A DNA stretch of 8,022 nt, from positions 1 to 8,022 of the forward strand of contig WRFF01000078.1 in NCBI GenBank assembly GCA_009778945.1, given 5' to 3'. This stretch comes from Clostridiales bacterium. Lineage in GTDB: Bacteria; Bacillota; Clostridia; Peptostreptococcales; Anaerovoracaceae. This document shows positions 5,583 through 8,022 of this stretch, one piece after another. The position numbers and the translations under genes are program-made. Every line of letters starts with the position of its first letter. Positions within the stretch are counted from its first letter, which is position 1. The notes beneath the pieces were generated by a model that saw only the letters and a list, made by a program, of their open reading frames with translations, was not told the origin of the DNA and ran no database searches.

Positions 5583-6593
5583 CTACTCTTCCGCGGTGGT
5601 TTCCGCTTGGGATGTGACGCTGTCTTGCGACAGCGCAGCTGTAGTTTCCTGCACGATTTCTTCGGTCACTGCCTCAGGCATAACTTCCTTTACAGGGGCT
5701 TCTTTCTTCGGAGCCGCTTCTTTCTTCGGCGTCACGCGTTTCCTCGGATTGACCGCGCGCACGGGTTCGGGCGCTCCGTCCCGACCGCCGCGGCCGCCGC
5801 CGCCTTCGCGGCGATCACGGCGCGGCCTGTCTCCGCCGCCGTCCCGGTCCCTGCGTTCGCCGCGATCACCACGGTCGCTGCGCTCACCGCGTCCGCGTCC
5901 GCGGCCCTCGCCGCGCTGGCCCTTCTCGAAGCGATCTTCCGGGATTGGGCTCATCAGCCCCTTCTCCAGGCGTTCCCCGAGGTTGATCCAGACTTTGACG
6001 CCGATCTTTCCGTACTGCGTGTCCGCCTCCGCAAACCCGTAGGCGATATTCGCGCGGAGTGTGTGAAGCGGAACGTTGCCCTCGCTGTATTTCTCGCTGC
6101 GCGCGATCTCGGCGCCGCCGAGACGGCCCGCAACGCAGACCTTCATGCCTTTCGCGCCGGCGCGCATCGTGCGGCCGATCGCCTGTTTCATCGCGCGGCG
6201 GAAACTCACGCGTTTTTCGAGCGCCTGCGCGATGCTCTCCGCTGTGAGCTGCGCGTCCATCTCGGCGCGCTTCACTTCGATGATATTGAGCCGGACTTTT
6301 TTCTTCGTCATCTTTTCAAGCGCCGCGCGTATGCTGTCCACACCGTCACCGCTGCGCCCGATGATGATACCGGGCTTGTCCGTCATCACGCTGACCTTGA
6401 TCTGATTGTCCGCTTTGCGCTCAATGACAGTCTTGGAGATGCCGGCCGCGTAGAGCTTGTGCTTGATGAAATCGCGGATCTGATTGTCTTCGATCAAATA
6501 ATTCGCGAAATCCTTCTTGTCGGCATACCATTTGGAATCCCAGTCGCTGATGATTCCGACTCTGAGCCCGTGCGGGCTGACTTTCTGACCCAT
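5583..6593 (-). CDS. rpsC: 30S ribosomal protein S3 with long disordered C-terminal tail
   Basis: S3 sits at the mRNA entry tunnel of the 30S head and contributes to mRNA unwinding. Residues 1 to about 210 are ordinary: MGQKVSPHGLRVGII, a KH type 2 domain with the GxxG loop G79-R-S-G82, and a C-terminal domain with FRRAMKQAIGRTMRAGAKG (131-149). R132, R133 and K136 match the residues linked to helicase activity in E. coli S3. The core ends near KVWINLGERLEKG. The full product is 336 residues, against about 210-235 usually. The extra part has three zones: an Arg-Gly-rich zone at about 223-272 with 17 Arg and 17 Gly in 50 residues, a Pro/Lys/Glu zone at 273-305 with a repeated PKKEA unit, and an acidic, Thr/Gln-rich zone to the end. 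The frame is continuous. AGGAGG stands 6 nt before the ATG and overlaps the rplV stop. Confidence 0.97.
   Translation of the reverse strand: MGQKVSPHGLRVGIISDWDSKWYADKKDFANYLIEDNQIRDFIKHKLYAAGISKTVIERKADNQIKVSVMTDKPGIIIGRSGDGVDSIRAALEKMTKKKVRLNIIEVKRAEMDAQLTAESIAQALEKRVSFRRAMKQAIGRTMRAGAKGMKVCVAGRLGGAEIARSEKYSEGNVPLHTLRANIAYGFAEADTQYGKIGVKVWINLGERLEKGLMSPIPEDRFEKGQRGEGRGRGRGERSDRGDRGERRDRDGGGDRPRRDRREGGGGRGGRDGAPEPVRAVNPRKRVTPKKEAAPKKEAPVKEVMPEAVTEEIVQETTAALSQDSVTSQAETTAEE
5694..5729 (-). repeat. Two tandem 18-nt repeats in the S3 tail
   Basis: Two 18-nt units (5729-5712 and 5711-5694) encode PKKEAA and PKKEAP at residues 289-300. They share 14 identical consecutive bases (plus strand gcttctttcttcgg at 5698-5711 and 5716-5729). 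A weaker third copy (VKE) may follow. The pattern suggests growth of the tail by local duplication. Confidence 0.75.
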
Positions 6594-6603
6594 GCGAATC
6601 CTC

Positions 6604-6939
6604 CTATTCCTTTTCCCTGAGCGTCACGCCGACGTGGCTGCTTCTTTTCAATATCTCGAAAGCCCGTCCTTGCGAACCGGCTCTCCACCGCTTCATTGTC
6701 GGGCCCTTGTGGGCGTAGACTTCCGCGACGTACAGGTTGTCCGGATTCATCTGATGGTTTTCTTCCGCGTTGGCCGCCGCCGATTTGACGACCTTCTCCA
6801 CGATCTCCGCGCCTTTTCCGGGCGTGAACTTCAGGATATTCAGCGCCTCCTGCAGGTCTTTGCCGCGAACCAGGCGCACGACCGGCTGCAGCTTGATCGG
6901 GGATATTCGCACATATTTGGCAATCGCTCTTGCTTCCAT
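6604..6939 (-). CDS. rplV: 50S ribosomal protein L22
   Basis: L22 contacts all domains of 23S rRNA and sends a beta-hairpin into the polypeptide exit tunnel, where its tip affects macrolide binding. The product is 111 residues, a normal length. It starts MEARAIAKYVRISPIKLQPVVRLVRGK and ends with the signature-type region GPTMKRWRAGSQGRAFEILKRSSH (about 79-102), with M82-K83-R84 at the same numbers as in E. coli. The helix after SPIK (LQPVVRLVRGK) differs from the common KVRLVxDLIRGK form, including a Pro at 19. This is probably lineage variation. The ATG at 6939 has only a loosely spaced GGGAG about 13 nt upstream. The gene is 21 nt after rpsS and 10 nt before rpsC. Confidence 0.97.
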   Translation of the reverse strand: MEARAIAKYVRISPIKLQPVVRLVRGKDLQEALNILKFTPGKGAEIVEKVVKSAAANAEENHQMNPDNLYVAEVYAHKGPTMKRWRAGSQGRAFEILKRSSHVGVTLREKE

Positions 6940-6960
6940 AATTTTGTTCTATCTCCCTTC

Positions 6961-7383
6961 CTATTCCGCTTTGGGCGTGACGTCGCTTCGCTCCGCGGCG
7001 GCTTCCGCCGGGGCCGCAGGCGCTTCGGCCGGGCCGCCGTCTGTCGCTTCGCCTGTCGTACTGGTCACCGCGTTGAAATCGAGCTTCGCCGCCGCGCCGC
7101 CGGTTTTCCTCACTTTCGCGCTCTTGTCGGAACCGTGCCCGCGATACGTGCGCGTCGGAGCGAATTCGCCGAGCCGGTGCCCGACCATATCCTCCGTCAC
7201 GTAGACCGGCACATGCCGCCTGCCATCGTGTACCGCAATCGTGTGCCCGACAAAATCCGGAAAGATCGTGGACGCCCGGGACCAGGTGCGGAGGATCCGT
7301 TTCTGGTTTTTCTCGTTGAGCGCCTGTATCTGCGCCAGCAGCTTCTGCTCAACAAAGGGGCCTTTTTTCAAGGATCTGCTCAT
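6961..7383 (-). CDS. rpsS: 30S ribosomal protein S19 with C-terminal extension
   Basis: S19 lies in the 30S head next to S13, near the A-site tRNA and the bridges to the central protuberance. Residues 1 to about 92 are typical: MSRSLKKGPFVEQKLL, LRTWSRASTIFPDFVGHTIAVHDGRRHVPVYVTEDMVGHRLGEF and the end motif APTRTYRGHGSDKSAKVRK. Bacterial S19 usually stops at about 92-94 residues; this one continues to 140. The extra 48 residues are rich in Ala (14), Pro, Glu and Thr, with an APAAPAEAAAE stretch at about 121-131, and look disordered. The frame is continuous and the stop TAG-side spacing is normal. The ATG at 7383 follows GGAGG with 11-nt spacing. The gene sits 21 nt from each neighbour, between rplB and rplV as expected. 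Confidence 0.97.
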   Translation of the reverse strand: MSRSLKKGPFVEQKLLAQIQALNEKNQKRILRTWSRASTIFPDFVGHTIAVHDGRRHVPVYVTEDMVGHRLGEFAPTRTYRGHGSDKSAKVRKTGGAAAKLDFNAVTSTTGEATDGGPAEAPAAPAEAAAERSDVTPKAE

Positions 7384-7404
7384 TCTGTATCGTTCCTCCC
7401 GTTC

Positions 7405-8022
7405 CTATCTCTGACCGCGCCGCTTCACAATAAATTTATTTGACGGCTTGTTCTTTTTCCGTGTCTTATAACCGAGCGCCGGTTTGCCCCAGGGGGTGAC
7501 CGGACCGGTGCGGCCGATGCCGGCTTTGCCTTCGCCGCCGCCGTGCGGATGGTCGTTCGGATTCATGACCGAGCCGCGCACTGTCGGACGGATGCCCATA
7601 TGACGCTTGCGGCCGGCTTTGCCGATCTTGATATTTCCATGGTCGTTATTGCCGACTTCACCGATCGTCGCACGGCATTCCATGCGCACCATACGCACTT
7701 CGCCGGACGGCAGCTTCACCTGCGCGTAGTTGCCTTCTTTAGCCATGAGCTGCGCGGTCGCGCCCGCACTGCGCGCCAACTGCGCGCCTTTGCCGGGTTT
7801 GAGTTCCACATTGTGGATAATCGTGCCGAGCGGGATATTTGCGAGCGGCAGCGTGTTGCCGGGGACGATGTCCGCAGTCGGGCCGGAGAGTACCGTATCG
7901 CCGACCTTCAGCTTCTGCGGCGCGATGATGTAGCGTTTCTCGCCGTCCGCGTAAAAGATCAGCGCGATATTGGCGCTGCGACCGGGATCGTATTCGATCG
8001 CCTTGACTTTGCCGGGGATACC
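7405..8022 (-). CDS. rplB: 50S ribosomal protein L2, C-terminal part (cut by right edge)
   Basis: L2 is a primary 23S rRNA-binding protein needed for subunit joining and peptidyl-transferase activity. The frame is open from the window edge to the TAG at 7405 and gives 205 residues; about 70 N-terminal residues lie outside. It begins GIPGKVKAIEYDPGRSANIALIFYADGEKRYIIAP, which aligns with residue about 74 of E. coli L2. It continues through GNTLPLANIPLGTIIHNVELKPGKGAQLARSAG and reaches the conserved VRGSVMNPNDHPHGGGEGKAG motif, which holds the histidine-rich loop tied to activity, then the basic end KKNKPSNKFIVKRRGQR. An internal ATG at 7809 is not a start. Gene order (L2 then S19) is standard for the S10 operon. 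Confidence 0.98.
   Translation of the reverse strand, partial: GIPGKVKAIEYDPGRSANIALIFYADGEKRYIIAPQKLKVGDTVLSGPTADIVPGNTLPLANIPLGTIIHNVELKPGKGAQLARSAGATAQLMAKEGNYAQVKLPSGEVRMVRMECRATIGEVGNNDHGNIKIGKAGRKRHMGIRPTVRGSVMNPNDHPHGGGEGKAGIGRTGPVTPWGKPALGYKTRKKNKPSNKFIVKRRGQR

Noticed and set aside
5607..6620. Plus-strand open frame of 337 codons opposite rpsC
   Set aside because: It mirrors rpsC almost exactly; its Ala/Phe/Arg-rich composition is the reverse complement of the S3 core and tail. No recognisable domain is present.
6901..6939. Changed helix near the L22 N-terminus (Pro19, Gln18) as a sign of a damaged or foreign gene
   Set aside because: The rest of L22 is intact, including the tunnel hairpin and length; this looks like ordinary lineage variation.

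Overview
The window is one uninterrupted run of 18 genes, all read from the minus strand. It covers the distal S10 operon fused to the spc operon: rplB (5' end cut by the right edge), rpsS, rplV, rpsC, rplP, rpmC, rpsQ, rplN, rplX, rplE, rpsN (type Z), rpsH, rplF, rplR, rpsE, rpmD, rplO and secY (3' end cut by the left edge). There are no RNA genes, insertion sequences, CRISPR arrays or convincing terminators. Every long open frame on the plus strand is an antisense shadow of a ribosomal protein gene.

The gene order, the short zinc-ribbon S14, the strong GGAGG ribosome binding sites before nearly every gene, and the SecY and L15 sequences point to a moderately GC-rich Firmicute, probably a clostridial lineage. 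This placement is inferred from protein style, not from a search. Spacing is tight: an ATGA overlap at rplP/rpmC, 1 nt at rplO/secY, and 9 to 29 nt almost everywhere else. No gap or promoter is visible at rpsQ/rplN, the boundary where E. coli separates S10 from spc, so the whole block is probably one transcription unit with translational coupling.

In transcription order the genes supply these parts. L2, L22, L16, L29, L14, L24, L5, L6, L18, L30 and L15 build the large subunit: peptidyl-transferase support, exit tunnel, 5S rRNA complex and factor-binding region. S19, S3, S17, S14, S8 and S5 build the small subunit. SecY is the membrane channel for nascent proteins.

Three things depart from an ordinary S10-spc block. 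(1) S3 has a C-terminal tail of about 125 residues: an Arg-Gly-rich stretch, then Pro/Lys/Glu repeats, then an acidic end. (2) S19 has an Ala/Pro/Glu-rich tail of about 48 residues; both proteins sit in the head of the 30S subunit. (3) The rpmD-rplO gap is 124 nt, far larger than any other. It opens with a 13-bp hairpin carrying the rpmD stop codon in its loop, and it contains short repeats and a possible small upstream reading frame that overlaps the start of rplO. No clearly new multi-gene system is present; these additions to a conserved core operon are the points worth checking.
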